DNA from: an uncultured Marinobacter sp.
Lineage (GTDB): Bacteria > Pseudomonadota > Gammaproteobacteria > Pseudomonadales > Oleiphilaceae
Length of the DNA: 64,000 nucleotides
Direction: 5' to 3'
NCBI RefSeq assembly: GCF_947259545.1
Contig: NZ_CAMYMK010000008.1
Coordinates: forward strand, 248,001 to 312,000
Made by a program: the position numbers and the translations under genes. Of this stretch, positions 16,779 to 25,162 are shown piece by piece. Each line of letters begins with the position of its first letter. Within the stretch, counting starts at the first letter, position 1. The notes under the pieces were generated by a model that was not told the origin of the DNA, searched no databases, and saw only the letters and a list, made by a program, of their open reading frames with translations.

Positions 16779-18569
16779 TCAGGCCTGTCCGGTCTGCACT
16801 CGCCACTGGGCCGCGTAGGCGCCGTTTTTGTCCAGTAGTGTCTGATGGCTGCCGCTTTCCACGACCTTGCCGTTCTCCACAACCGCGATGGTGTCCGCGT
16901 CTACAATGGTGGAAAGCCGGTGGGCGATCATAATCACCGTACGGTTATGGCCGATGCGCTTCAGGGACCGCTGGATTGCCGCTTCGGTTTCGTTGTCCAC
17001 CGCGCTGGTGGCTTCGTCCAGTACCAGGACCGGTGGATTCTTCAGCAGCGCGCGTGCCAGCGAAAGGCGCTGACGTTGGCCGCCGGACAGACGGACGCCA
17101 CGCTCACCCACTTCGGTATCCAATCCGTTGGGCAGGGCTTCGATAAAGGACCAGGCTTCAGCGGTACGGGCGGCGTCAATGATATCTTCGTCGCTTGCGC
17201 CGGGCCTGCCGTAGGCCAGGTTGTCCCGAATGGTGCCTTCAAACAGGTAAACGTCCTGGCTGACCAGGCCGATGGCATTTCGCAGTGATTTCAGACTGAC
17301 CGATTGTATCGGCTTGTCATCGATTCGAATCTCGCCTTCCGTTGGGTCATAAAAACGCAGCAACAGTTTGATCAGGGTGGATTTCCCGGAGCCGGTTGCG
17401 CCTACCAGCGCCAGGGTATTTCCGGCCGGTACATCCAGGCTGATACCGCTGATGCCGGCGCCGCTGGAAGGGTAGTGAAAGCTTACATTGTTGAACCTGA
17501 CGCTGCCGCGAACCGGCTCCGGCAGAGGCGTGGCGGCCTCGTCGCGCACATGGACCGGCTCTGCCAGCAAGTCCAGGATCCGCCGGGTACTGGCCATGGC
17601 GCGCTCAAACAGGTCGATAACTTCCGCCAGGCCGGTCAGGGGCCACAGCAGGCGCTGGGTCAGGAACACCAGCACGCCGTAGGCACCGACGTTGAGGGTG
17701 CCTTCCAGGGCCATCATGCCGCCAACGGTGAAGGTGGCGAGGAAGCCAGCGAGGATTGCCATGCGAATAACAGGGATGAACGCAGAACTGATGCGGATCG
17801 CCCGGCGATTGGCCTCCACGTATGCCTCACTGCTGGCCTTCAGGCGCTCGGCCTCACGCTGCTCGGCGGTGAAACTCTTGATGGTGGCAATACCGCCGAG
17901 GTTGTTGGCGAGGCGGCTGGAAAGATCTCCGACCTTTTCCCTGACGTCGGCATAGAGTGGGCCAGCCTTACGTTGGAAATAGAAGGCTCCCCAGACGATC
18001 AGCGGAATCGGGGTAAACGCCAGCAAGGCAATCAGCGGTGACAGCACAAAGAACACGGCGCCAACGGCGACTACGGTCACCAGCACCTGGATCATGGCAT
18101 TGGCACCGCCGTCCAGAAAGCGTTCCAGCTGGTTTACGTCGTCGTTCATGGTCGCGACCAGTTGGCCGGAGCTGCGGGCTTCAAAGAAGCTCATGTCCAG
18201 GCGCTGGGCATGTTCGTAGGCATCCTGTCGCAAATCGGATTGCAGGCGCTGTGCAAGATTGCGCCAGAGAATCTGGAACAGGTACTCGAAAAGGGATTCA
18301 CCGGCCCAGATGAAGAAGGTCAGAACAGCCAGAATGGTGATCTGTTCCTGGGCAGTTTCGAACCCCAGGCCAGCCACAAAACTCTCTTCCTTGTTGACCA
18401 CCACATCAATGGCGATACCAATAAGGATTTCCGGGGCAATGTCGAACAGTTTATTGATGATGGAGCAGACAGTGGCCGCAATGATCTGTCGCCGATACCC
18501 TCTGGCATAGCGCAGCAAGCGACCGAGTGCGGCAAAACTGCTGGTGGCTTTGGTGAAATGCTGTGTCAT
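16779..18569 (-). CDS. ABC exporter-fold transporter, half-size, siderophore-locus associated
   Basis: A 596-residue type IV (exporter-fold) ABC half-transporter: six membrane helices in residues about 30-310 and an ATPase domain with Walker A (GATGSGKST), signature (LSGGQRQRLS), Walker B (VLVLDEAT) and H-loop (MIAHRLST). It should act as a homodimer. A Fur-like box overlaps its promoter region and it directly precedes fhuCDBF, so the cargo is probably iron-related: siderophore export, or import in the manner of the exporter-fold YbtPQ and IrtAB importers. The sequence cannot tell the direction. No siderophore synthesis genes are in the window. Confidence 0.88.
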   Translation of the reverse strand: MTQHFTKATSSFAALGRLLRYARGYRRQIIAATVCSIINKLFDIAPEILIGIAIDVVVNKEESFVAGLGFETAQEQITILAVLTFFIWAGESLFEYLFQILWRNLAQRLQSDLRQDAYEHAQRLDMSFFEARSSGQLVATMNDDVNQLERFLDGGANAMIQVLVTVVAVGAVFFVLSPLIALLAFTPIPLIVWGAFYFQRKAGPLYADVREKVGDLSSRLANNLGGIATIKSFTAEQREAERLKASSEAYVEANRRAIRISSAFIPVIRMAILAGFLATFTVGGMMALEGTLNVGAYGVLVFLTQRLLWPLTGLAEVIDLFERAMASTRRILDLLAEPVHVRDEAATPLPEPVRGSVRFNNVSFHYPSSGAGISGISLDVPAGNTLALVGATGSGKSTLIKLLLRFYDPTEGEIRIDDKPIQSVSLKSLRNAIGLVSQDVYLFEGTIRDNLAYGRPGASDEDIIDAARTAEAWSFIEALPNGLDTEVGERGVRLSGGQRQRLSLARALLKNPPVLVLDEATSAVDNETEAAIQRSLKRIGHNRTVIMIAHRLSTIVDADTIAVVENGKVVESGSHQTLLDKNGAYAAQWRVQTGQA

Positions 18570-18623
18570 GATCTGCTCCGCTTGCGCCAGAAAAGCGGCA
18601 AGGGTAGCGGATTCTCAAGTTTT

Positions 18624-18642
18624 TTAAAACAGAATCATTATC
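18624..18642 (-). promoter_or_regulatory. Fur-like box upstream of the ABC exporter-fold gene
   Basis: The right half, AATCATTATC, matches the Fur consensus at all ten positions; the left half is poor (3 of 9). It sits 55 bases before the exporter start and touches the last codons of the upstream yaiI gene, so the promoter lies between the two genes. Confidence 0.6.
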
Positions 18643-19093
18643 ACTTGCGGGCGTTACGTTGTAGCCAGCGGTCCAGCTTGTCGGCGAATTCCTTGCGATC
18701 GGTCTGGCTGAACGGCGCCGGACCGCCCGTGACCTGTCCGGCGCTCCGCATTTCTTCCATGAAGTTACGCATGGCCAGGCGCTGGCGGATGTTTTCTTTG
18801 GTGAAGGCCTGACCGCGGGGGTTGAAGACGTCCGCGCCTTTGTCGATAGCCTCTGCGGCGAGGGGGATGTCCTGGGTAATGACCAGATCGCCGGAGCTCA
18901 TCTGATCCATGATTTCGTTGTCCGCGACATCAAAGCCCTGGGGAACCTGCATGCGTTTGATGTAGGGACTTGGGGGCAGGCTGATGGCGTGGTTCGCTAT
19001 AAAAGTGGTGTCGATCTGCCAGCGGGTAGCGGCGCGGCAGAGAATTTCCCGGATGGGTACGGGGCAGGCGTCGGCGTCGACCCAGATTGGCAT
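18641..19093 (-). CDS. YaiI/YqxD family (DUF188) PIN-like protein
   Basis: A 150-residue protein of the UPF0178/DUF188 family. The N-terminus has the family's acidic signature IWVDADACPVPIREIL, followed by VITQDIPLAAEAIDKGA and FNPRGQAFT. The fold is related to PIN nucleases, but no activity is firmly assigned. AAGGAACC precedes the ATG at 19093. It is upstream of the exporter gene on the same strand but separated by a Fur-like box, so it may be transcribed separately. No membrane or signal segment is seen. Confidence 0.88.
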   Translation of the reverse strand: MPIWVDADACPVPIREILCRAATRWQIDTTFIANHAISLPPSPYIKRMQVPQGFDVADNEIMDQMSSGDLVITQDIPLAAEAIDKGADVFNPRGQAFTKENIRQRLAMRNFMEEMRSAGQVTGGPAPFSQTDRKEFADKLDRWLQRNARK

Positions 19094-19202
19094 GGTTGGT
19101 TCCTTCGTCGATTTGGTTCTGGGGTGAAGTTTACCTTTTGTTGTTGTGAGCCTGGTAGGTTTGGTCCGCGTATTGTATACCAGGCCTGTGAATCAGTTGC
19201 CT

Positions 19203-19313
19203 GGCGCCCTTTAAGATCACTGTCCAAAAAACGCTACAAGCACATCCCTGTGCGCTTGATCTCCGGCCATCCATGGCCTCCGACATTTTTGGACAGTGAT
19301 CTTAAAGGGCGCC
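19203..19313. repeat. 28-bp perfect inverted repeat enclosing two small hairpins
   Basis: Arms at 19203-19230 and 19286-19313 are exact reverse complements over 28 bases, starting GGCGCCCTTTAAGATCACTG. The 55-base interior holds two further hairpins, GCACA-TCCC-TGTGC (19240-19253) and GGCCA-TCCA-TGGCC (19265-19278). Single-stranded DNA or RNA would fold into a long stem with a two-arm head. It fills the gap between two divergent genes and encodes nothing I recognise. It may be a small non-autonomous mobile element or a structured regulatory site; no clear target-site duplication flanks it. Confidence 0.85.
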
Positions 19314-19379
19314 GTCTGGCAGCTCAGATAACTCCGCGGCTATGTTGTGTGACAAAACGGCTCGAGGGAGGCAGACATT

Positions 19380-19952
19380 ATGGTGCGACGGTGTGTGGTC
19401 GGATTTTTGTTCGCAATTTTCATCAGTACACCATTGATGGCAGACGCCCATAATCACGACGCCTGGGAGGCTTTACGGGACGGCCGGGCAGTTCTGATGC
19501 TTCGTCATGCATTGGCGCCAGGCACCGGGGATCCGGACAACTTTGATCTTGAGGACTGCAGCACCCAGCGGAACCTGAACGAACAGGGGCGGGAGCAGGC
19601 CCGAGCCTGGAAGCCGTTTCTGGAAATGCAGGGTATACGGCAGGCTCGGGTGTTCAGCAGTCAGTGGTGCCGTTGCAAGGAGACTGCCAGGGAAATGGCC
19701 ATGGGGGAGGTGACAGAGTGGCCTGCTCTGAACTCGTTTTTCGCCAATCGCGGGGAAGGCAGACTGGCTACCAGGCAGACTATCGCACTGGTGAATGATC
19801 TGGACGAGGGGGCACCCGTCATTCTTGTGTCTCATCAGGTCAATATTACCCGGCTCACGGGTGTGTATCCGGCGTCGAACGAGGGCGTAATCATTGCCTT
19901 GCCGCTGTCGCGGAATCCGGTGGTATTGGCGAGGGTTTCACCTGGGGATTAG
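19380..19952 (+). CDS. exported histidine phosphatase family protein
   Basis: A 190-residue phosphatase of the histidine phosphatase superfamily with a signal peptide (about residues 1-22, ending LMADAHN), so it should be periplasmic. The catalytic motif is LMLRHALAPG (RHA in place of the usual RHG), with the later histidine in VSHQVNITR. The central SSQWCRCKET is typical of this exported group, and its paired Cys may form a disulphide. GGGAGG precedes the ATG. The substrate is unknown. It appears monocistronic, directly downstream of the inverted-repeat element. Confidence 0.82.
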   Translation: MVRRCVVGFLFAIFISTPLMADAHNHDAWEALRDGRAVLMLRHALAPGTGDPDNFDLEDCSTQRNLNEQGREQARAWKPFLEMQGIRQARVFSSQWCRCKETAREMAMGEVTEWPALNSFFANRGEGRLATRQTIALVNDLDEGAPVILVSHQVNITRLTGVYPASNEGVIIALPLSRNPVVLARVSPGD

Positions 19953-20023
19953 TTGTTCTTTCCTTCGAGGGTAATGGTTTCTGGTAAACTGCATGGTCTT
20001 TACATCATATAAGGAACCGCTTC

Positions 20024-20362
20024 ATGTCCCAGCTCCCCCCTTGCCCAAAGTGTCAATCCGAGTATGCATACGAAGACGGTGTGCAGCTTGTGTGTCCCGA
20101 GTGCGGGCATGAGTGGAGTGAGGCAGAAGCCGCGGAAGCTGAGGCCGGTGCGGTGATCCGTGATGCCAACGGTAATGAACTGCAGGATGGCGATACCGTG
20201 ACGGTGATCAAGGACCTGAAAGTCAAAGGGTCCAGTTCTGTGGTCAAGGTGGGCACCAAAGTCAAAAATATTCGTCTGGTGGATGGTGACCACGATATCG
20301 ATTGCAAGATCGATGGCATTGGTGCTATGAAGTTGAAGTCCGAATTCGTGAAAAAAGCCTGA
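20024..20362 (+). CDS. yjdM: zinc ribbon YjdM/PhnA family protein
   Basis: A 112-residue protein of the PhnA/YjdM family, the same length as E. coli YjdM. An N-terminal zinc ribbon ([13 protein letters not shown] ... CPECGHEW) is followed by an acidic linker and a small beta domain with [16 protein letters not shown] and LKSEFVKKA. The name phnA is historical; the protein is not phosphonoacetate hydrolase and its role is unsettled. A PsiE-like gene follows, 38 bases on. Confidence 0.9.
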   Translation: MSQLPPCPKCQSEYAYEDGVQLVCPECGHEWSEAEAAEAEAGAVIRDANGNELQDGDTVTVIKDLKVKGSSSVVKVGTKVKNIRLVDGDHDIDCKIDGIGAMKLKSEFVKKA

Positions 20363-20400
20363 ATTATGCAGTAGCTTCAGGAGCCTCAGGGAGAGTGTGA

Positions 20401-20916
20401 ATGGCTGGGCAAGAAGAGGATGTGACGCCGCCGCAATCGTCCACCGAGCGAAGGTACGAATTGCATCAGGAGCTCCCGGTCGATTTCCCTGATCCTCTCT
20501 TCCGGGGCCTTCACCGAATCATACGGTTTGCGATTCGGGTGCTTGCTGTGCTGATGGTTGCCGTCATCCTCTGGGGTGTCGGGGATGTCATCTATATCAT
20601 TTATGACAGGCTGGTTACGCCCCCGCTTCTGTTGCTTGATATCAACGATATTTTCTACACATTCGGTGCCTTTATGGCGGTACTGATTGCCGTGGAAATC
20701 TTCATCAATATCCGGCTTTACCTTGGTACCAATGTCTTTCCTGTGCAGTTGGTGGTTGCCACCGCGCTGATGGCCATTGCGCGAAAAGTCATCGTTCTGG
20801 ACTTCGAAACGCTGACCCCCATGTACATATTCGGGATAGCGGCGACGACTTTATCCCTCGGCGTCACCTACTGGTTGCTCAGGCAGGGTAATCAGGATCG
20901 TCATTGGGATGACTGA
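20401..20916 (+). CDS. phosphate-starvation-inducible PsiE family membrane protein
   Basis: A 171-residue inner-membrane protein with four hydrophobic segments (about residues 43-66, 84-104, 112-130 and 140-158) after a hydrophilic N-terminal 35 residues. The pattern, with LLDINDIFYTFGAFMAVLIAVEIFINI and the region around RKVIVLD, fits the PsiE family. Function is unknown; in E. coli PsiE is induced by phosphate limitation. I see no clear Pho box upstream. It could be co-transcribed with yjdM. Confidence 0.8.
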   Translation: MAGQEEDVTPPQSSTERRYELHQELPVDFPDPLFRGLHRIIRFAIRVLAVLMVAVILWGVGDVIYIIYDRLVTPPLLLLDINDIFYTFGAFMAVLIAVEIFINIRLYLGTNVFPVQLVVATALMAIARKVIVLDFETLTPMYIFGIAATTLSLGVTYWLLRQGNQDRHWDD

Positions 20917-20993
20917 TTGACGTCGGAACGACAAGTACCCGGTACGCGCCTGCCTTGCATTGAACTATTCATAACCATCGTCTAAATATTAAA

Positions 20994-21015
20994 CAGAGTG
21001 CCTTTGGGCACTCTG
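20994..21015 (+). promoter_or_regulatory. hairpin in the pdhA leader, abutting the ribosome site
   Basis: A perfect 9-bp stem (CAGAGTGCC with its complement) with a TTTG loop ends four bases before the AGGAGG of pdhA. No T-run follows, so it is not a standard terminator. It may stabilise the mRNA 5' end or help control translation, or end transcripts from psiE weakly. Confidence 0.45.
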
Positions 21016-21030
21016 CGCCAGGAGGATGGG

Positions 21031-22125
21031 ATGAGAGAGCGCCACGAGTTCCATGTGGATAGCGCCCGCTATCTGGATGATCACGGCAAACCGCTCGGCG
21101 ATCTGCCGCCCCAGGCCAGGGATATCGATCGCACCCTGGCTGCCTACCGCCATATGGTGCTGATCCGCACCTTCGATTCCAAGACGATTGCCCTGCAGCG
21201 CACCGGTAAATGTGGCACTTATCCATCTGTCCTTGGGCATGAAGTGGTCGGAACGGCGGTTGGCCAGAGTATGGCGAGAACCGATGTGCTGGTGCCTTAC
21301 TACCGGGATCAGGCGGCGCATATCCTGCGAGGCGTGAGCCTGAAGGAGATGCTGCTGTACTGGGGTGGTGATGAACGGGGCAGTGCCTGGGAAAACTGCC
21401 GGGAAGACCTGCCCATTGCCGTTCCTATTGCCACCCAGTGCTGCCATGCCGTGGGTGTGGCGTCTGCCTTCCGGATTCGTGGTGAGGATCGGGCCGTGGT
21501 GTGCTGCGTTGGAGATGGTGGTACGTCAAAGGGGGATTTTCTGGAAAGCATCAATCTGGCGGGCGCGTGGCACCTGCCGGTGGTGTTTGTGGTAATCAAC
21601 AATCAGTGGGCGATCTCCACACCCCGCAGCATTCAGTGCGGGGCCGAAACCATTGCGCAGAAGGCTATCGGTGCCGGCTTGCCGGGGCACATCGTGGATG
21701 GCAACGACTACTTTTCCGTGACTGAAGCCATCGACCAGGCGTTGGAGCGGGCGCATGGAGGTAAGGGGGCTTCTGTGATCGAGGCGATAACCTATCGTCT
21801 TGGGGATCACACAACCGCCGATGATGCTACCCGATACCGCGATGCAGAGGAGCTGAAAAGAGCCTGGGAGAAGGACGGCGTCAAACGTCTGCAGAATTAT
21901 CTGCACGACAGCGGGCTCTGGGATGCGGACCAGGAAAAACAACTGCAGGCCGATTGTCGGGAAACCGTGGACACCGCCGTCGAGGAATATCTGGCAATGG
22001 AGCCGGAACCGCCCACGGCGATGATGGATTACCTGTTTGAAACCCTGCCGGCAGCCCTGCACGCTCAACGGGACCGCCTTGCGGATAAGCATCGTGCCCG
22101 GTCCGGACAGGGAGGTGTCGCATGA
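21031..22125 (+). CDS. pdhA: alpha-ketoacid dehydrogenase E1 component, alpha subunit
   Basis: A 364-residue E1-alpha that, with E1-beta, decarboxylates a 2-oxoacid using thiamine diphosphate. The cofactor motif is intact: GDGGTSKGDFLES through INNQWAIS, the GDG-x26-NN pattern. The HTTADD loop near residue 260 is the usual phosphorylation-loop position in related enzymes. Substrate may be pyruvate or branched-chain oxoacids; family resemblance alone does not decide. The ATG at 21031 follows AGGAGG. The stop overlaps the pdhB start by four bases (ATGA). Confidence 0.9.
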   Translation: MRERHEFHVDSARYLDDHGKPLGDLPPQARDIDRTLAAYRHMVLIRTFDSKTIALQRTGKCGTYPSVLGHEVVGTAVGQSMARTDVLVPYYRDQAAHILRGVSLKEMLLYWGGDERGSAWENCREDLPIAVPIATQCCHAVGVASAFRIRGEDRAVVCCVGDGGTSKGDFLESINLAGAWHLPVVFVVINNQWAISTPRSIQCGAETIAQKAIGAGLPGHIVDGNDYFSVTEAIDQALERAHGGKGASVIEAITYRLGDHTTADDATRYRDAEELKRAWEKDGVKRLQNYLHDSGLWDADQEKQLQADCRETVDTAVEEYLAMEPEPPTAMMDYLFETLPAALHAQRDRLADKHRARSGQGGVA

Positions 22126-23147
22126 ATGCGTCCGCCCAGAAAGCCGTGGACAAACAGAACGCGAGCGAGGTGAAGGAAGTGACCCTGGTGGAGGCCGTCA
22201 ACATGGCTCTCGCCTGGGAAATGGAGCACGATGAAAATGTCGTTGTGCTCGGAGAAGACATCGCCACCAATGGCGGTGTGTTCCGCGCCACCGTTGGCCT
22301 GAAGGAGCGCTTCGGCTTCAAGCGGGTAATGGACACGCCGCTGGCGGAAAACCTGATCGCCGGCACGGCCATCGGTATGGCCACCCAGGGCCTCCGTCCG
22401 GTCGCGGAGTTCCAGTTCATGGGCTTTATCTACGCCGGTATGGAGCAAATCGTCAGCCACGCCGCGCGCATTCGCAATCGCACGCGTGGCCGGTTGCATT
22501 GCCCGCTGGTGTATCGCGCGCCCTTTGGCGGTGGCATCCATGCACCCGAGCATCATTCTGAAAGCACCGAAGCCCTGTTTGCTCATGTGCCCGGCCTGCG
22601 GGTAGTGATTCCGAGCTCGCCGCAACGGGCCTACGGATTGCTGCTGGCGGCCATTCGCAATCCGGACCCGGTGGTGTTCCTGGAACCCAAGCGCATCTAC
22701 CGTGCGGTGACCCAAAGCGTTGCCGACAACGGCGAAGCGCTGCCGCTGGACACCTGTTATACCCTGCGGGAGGGCGATGACGTCACCCTCATCAGCTGGG
22801 GCGCGTCCATACTGGAGACCCTGCAGGCCGCTGACAAACTCGCGGAACAGGGCATTTCCACCGAGGTGATTGATGTCGCCACTATCAGCCCGCTGGATCG
22901 GGAAACCCTGTTGTGTTCTGTCGCCAAAACCGGTCGGGCGGTGATTGTGCATGAAGCCTGTCGTAACGGCGGGGTAGGGGCAGAAATTGCTGCCTCCATC
23001 GCCGAAGCCGCCTTCCTGGATCTGCAGGCGCCAATCGTGCGGGTGACCGGCTACGACACCATCATGCCCTACTACCGTAACGAGCAGGCCTATCTGCCTC
23101 ACGTAGAGGACATAGTGGAAGCGGTGGAGCAGGTGATCGCCCTATGA
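22122..23147 (+). CDS. pdhB: alpha-ketoacid dehydrogenase E1 component, beta subunit
   Basis: A 341-residue E1-beta. It shows VVVLGEDIATNGGVFRAT, the DTPLAENLIAGTAIGMA core with the catalytic Glu, RAPFGGGIHAPEHHSES, and a transketolase C-terminal domain with VIDVATISPLD and VHEACRNGGVGAE. It completes the thiamine-dependent active site with the alpha subunit. About 20 extra residues precede the domain. Both ends overlap neighbours by ATGA, so the three subunits are translated in step. Confidence 0.92.
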   Translation: MNASAQKAVDKQNASEVKEVTLVEAVNMALAWEMEHDENVVVLGEDIATNGGVFRATVGLKERFGFKRVMDTPLAENLIAGTAIGMATQGLRPVAEFQFMGFIYAGMEQIVSHAARIRNRTRGRLHCPLVYRAPFGGGIHAPEHHSESTEALFAHVPGLRVVIPSSPQRAYGLLLAAIRNPDPVVFLEPKRIYRAVTQSVADNGEALPLDTCYTLREGDDVTLISWGASILETLQAADKLAEQGISTEVIDVATISPLDRETLLCSVAKTGRAVIVHEACRNGGVGAEIAASIAEAAFLDLQAPIVRVTGYDTIMPYYRNEQAYLPHVEDIVEAVEQVIAL

Positions 23148-24253
23148 AGTACTTCAAACTCCCGGATCTCGGCGAAGGCCTCCCCGAAGCCGAAATTGTC
23201 GAATGGCATGTGAAGGTTGGAGACACCGTGGCGGTTGACCAGGTACTCGTCAGCGTCGAAACAGCCAAGGCCATCGTGGAAGTGCCGTCTCCCGAAGCAG
23301 GTATCATCGCCAAGTTGTTTGGTGAGCCCGGCGACATTATCCACACCGGCGAACCGCTGCTGGCGTACGAGGGCGAAGGAGACGACAGCGGCACCGTGGT
23401 GGGTGAGCTGAAAAAAGCCGAGCCAGGCTCCGGGCAGGATCAGTTTATCGTTGGCGCCGCACCGTCCAGCAAACGTGCCCGCTCCCACCGTGCCACTCCC
23501 GGTGTGCGGGCTCTGGCGGAGCGACTGGGTGTCAGTCTGGAGCAGATCAAGGGCAGCGGTCCGGGAGGCCTGATCACCAACGACGATGTGCACCGGCAGG
23601 CCAGCCACCAAAAACAGCTGGGGGAGGCGGAACCCCTGCGCGGTACCCGTCGAACCATGGCCAAAAACATGGCGCTGTCCCATGCCCAGGTAGTCCCGGT
23701 GTCCATCTATGAGGATGTTGATATTGGTGATTGGAAGAAAGGTGCCGACATCACCATGCGCCTGGTACAGGCGATCGCCACCGCCTGTGAAGCATCGCCG
23801 GCGATGAACTGCTGGTTCGATGGTGACAATCTCAGCCGCCGGCTGCTGAGCGAAGTGCATGTGGGCATTGCCGTGGATACGCCGGACGGCCTGTTTGTGC
23901 CGGTACTGCGGGACGTTAACCACCGTTCCCTGAAAGACCTGCGCAAGGGGCTGGAAAACCTGCGCGAAGCGGTTGCCACCCGCAAGATCCCGCCGAAGGA
24001 AATGCAGGGCGCGACCATTACTCTCTCCAACTTCGGCACCATGACCGGTCAGTACGCCAACCCCATTGTCACCCCGCCGCAAGTGGCCATTGTTGGGGCT
24101 GGCACCATCCGCGAGAAAGTCGTGCCCTATCAGGGGAATGCGACTATTCGTCGCATACTGCCGCTGTCCGTGACCTTTGATCATCGGGCGGCGACAGGCG
24201 GTGAGGCCGCCCGCTTTCTGGCTGCGCTGATGGAATCGTTACAGCTGCCCTGA
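23144..24253 (+). CDS. pdhC: dihydrolipoamide acyltransferase E2
   Basis: A 369-residue E2 with a single N-terminal lipoyl domain (lipoyl-Lys in VETAKAIVEV, about residue 43), a peripheral subunit-binding domain (about residues 118-150, ATPGVRALAERLGV) and a C-terminal acyltransferase domain. The catalytic histidine is present in FDHRAATGGEA, but the usual HxxxDG motif reads HRAATG, with Thr for Asp. Only one lipoyl domain is typical of the short E2 type. No E3 gene follows, so lipoamide dehydrogenase must be supplied from elsewhere. Confidence 0.9.
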   Translation: MKYFKLPDLGEGLPEAEIVEWHVKVGDTVAVDQVLVSVETAKAIVEVPSPEAGIIAKLFGEPGDIIHTGEPLLAYEGEGDDSGTVVGELKKAEPGSGQDQFIVGAAPSSKRARSHRATPGVRALAERLGVSLEQIKGSGPGGLITNDDVHRQASHQKQLGEAEPLRGTRRTMAKNMALSHAQVVPVSIYEDVDIGDWKKGADITMRLVQAIATACEASPAMNCWFDGDNLSRRLLSEVHVGIAVDTPDGLFVPVLRDVNHRSLKDLRKGLENLREAVATRKIPPKEMQGATITLSNFGTMTGQYANPIVTPPQVAIVGAGTIREKVVPYQGNATIRRILPLSVTFDHRAATGGEAARFLAALMESLQLP

Positions 24254-24367
24254 AGTTACCAACATTGAGGGGCGCCATCATGCCTCTTGCCTTCGGGGGA
24301 AATGAAAGCAACACTTTCAGCCCGAATGGCCATTATCAATTCGACATCACAACCTGTGCGAGACACC

Positions 24368-24883
24368 ATGAAAAGAACGACCCGTTTGACCGGTACCCTG
24401 TTGCTGGCTTGCAGTGCCCTGATGGCTACACTTGCCCTGGCTCACGAATCCACTCAGGGGGAGGTCACAATAAAGCATCCCTGGAGTCGTCCCACACCAC
24501 CGGGTACGCCCATGGGCGTCGGATATATGTCGATTACCAACAACGGCAGCCGTGATATCACGTTCACCAGTGCCAGCACCCCGAGAGCCGGGGGCGTATC
24601 CATCCATGAAAGTCGCACCACCAACGGCTTAATGAGTATGCGTCCGCTGGAAAACGGCCTGACCATCCCCGCCGGTGGGACTGTGGAACTAAAGCCCCAC
24701 GGTTACCACCTGATGCTGGAAAAGCTGAAGGGACCGCTTAAGGAGGGGGAAAGTATCCCGCTGACGGTGATCTTTGAGGGAGCAGAGGATATGGACGTTG
24801 AATTAAATGTTGAGCCGCTGGATGGCATGAGTAAGCCAAGGGGCGAAGAGGCAATGGATATGCAGGAACGCAGCCATAACTGA
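24368..24883 (+). CDS. periplasmic copper chaperone PCuA(C) family protein
   Basis: A 171-residue exported protein. The signal peptide spans about residues 1-25 (LALAHES). The mature part has the cupredoxin-like PCuAC pattern H-x10-M-x22-HxM: IHES ... SMR ... YHLM, which binds Cu(I) for delivery to the CuA site of cytochrome oxidase. The C-terminal 20 residues are Met/Glu-rich (EEAMDMQERSHN). The start at 24368 begins the signal peptide, though its ribosome site is weak. It follows pdhC after 114 bases and may have its own promoter. Confidence 0.88.
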   Translation: MKRTTRLTGTLLLACSALMATLALAHESTQGEVTIKHPWSRPTPPGTPMGVGYMSITNNGSRDITFTSASTPRAGGVSIHESRTTNGLMSMRPLENGLTIPAGGTVELKPHGYHLMLEKLKGPLKEGESIPLTVIFEGAEDMDVELNVEPLDGMSKPRGEEAMDMQERSHN

Positions 24884-24894
24884 CGTTGTGGCGC

Positions 24895-25077
24895 TCAGGG
24901 CCAGTCTTCCTTGTCCTCTGCGCTTTCCTCGGCTTCAACCTCTGCCTTGCGCGCCTGGATTTTTTTCATCTTTTCCTCGGAGATATGCATCGTATTGGCG
25001 CTGTCGCGCAGCAGGAACAGGCTGCCGACGATCAGTCCGAGGGCAAGCAGGATAATGACCCATCCTATGAGTGGCAT
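24895..25077 (-). CDS. DUF2897 family small membrane protein
   Basis: A 60-residue protein with one membrane helix (about residues 3-23, LIGWVIILLALGLIVGSLFLL), then a RDSANTMHISEEKMKKIQ stretch and an acidic, Glu-rich C-terminus (EVEAEESAEDKEDWP). This matches DUF2897, a small gammaproteobacterial family of unknown role. The start at 25077 is chosen because the family begins at MPLIGW; a longer in-frame start adds an implausible basic leader. It lies convergent to the copper chaperone gene and divergent from tag. Confidence 0.75.
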   Translation of the reverse strand: MPLIGWVIILLALGLIVGSLFLLRDSANTMHISEEKMKKIQARKAEVEAEESAEDKEDWP

Positions 25078-25162
25078 ATGCGTGACTCCCTGATGAGATC
25101 TGTTTCTTCTATAGTGAACCAGAATACTGAAGCCCGACAACCTGAATCCCGGAAAATAAACC

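Noticed and set aside
16697..16882. 62-codon upstream extension of fhuC
   Set aside because: It crosses the Fur-like box and overlaps the end of the exporter gene; the ATG at 16696 has a ribosome site and starts the domain.
22065..24184. Two long minus-strand frames (345 and 361 codons) across pdhB and pdhC
   Set aside because: Both mirror strong coding sequence on the plus strand, have no ribosome site and show typical high-GC shadow composition.
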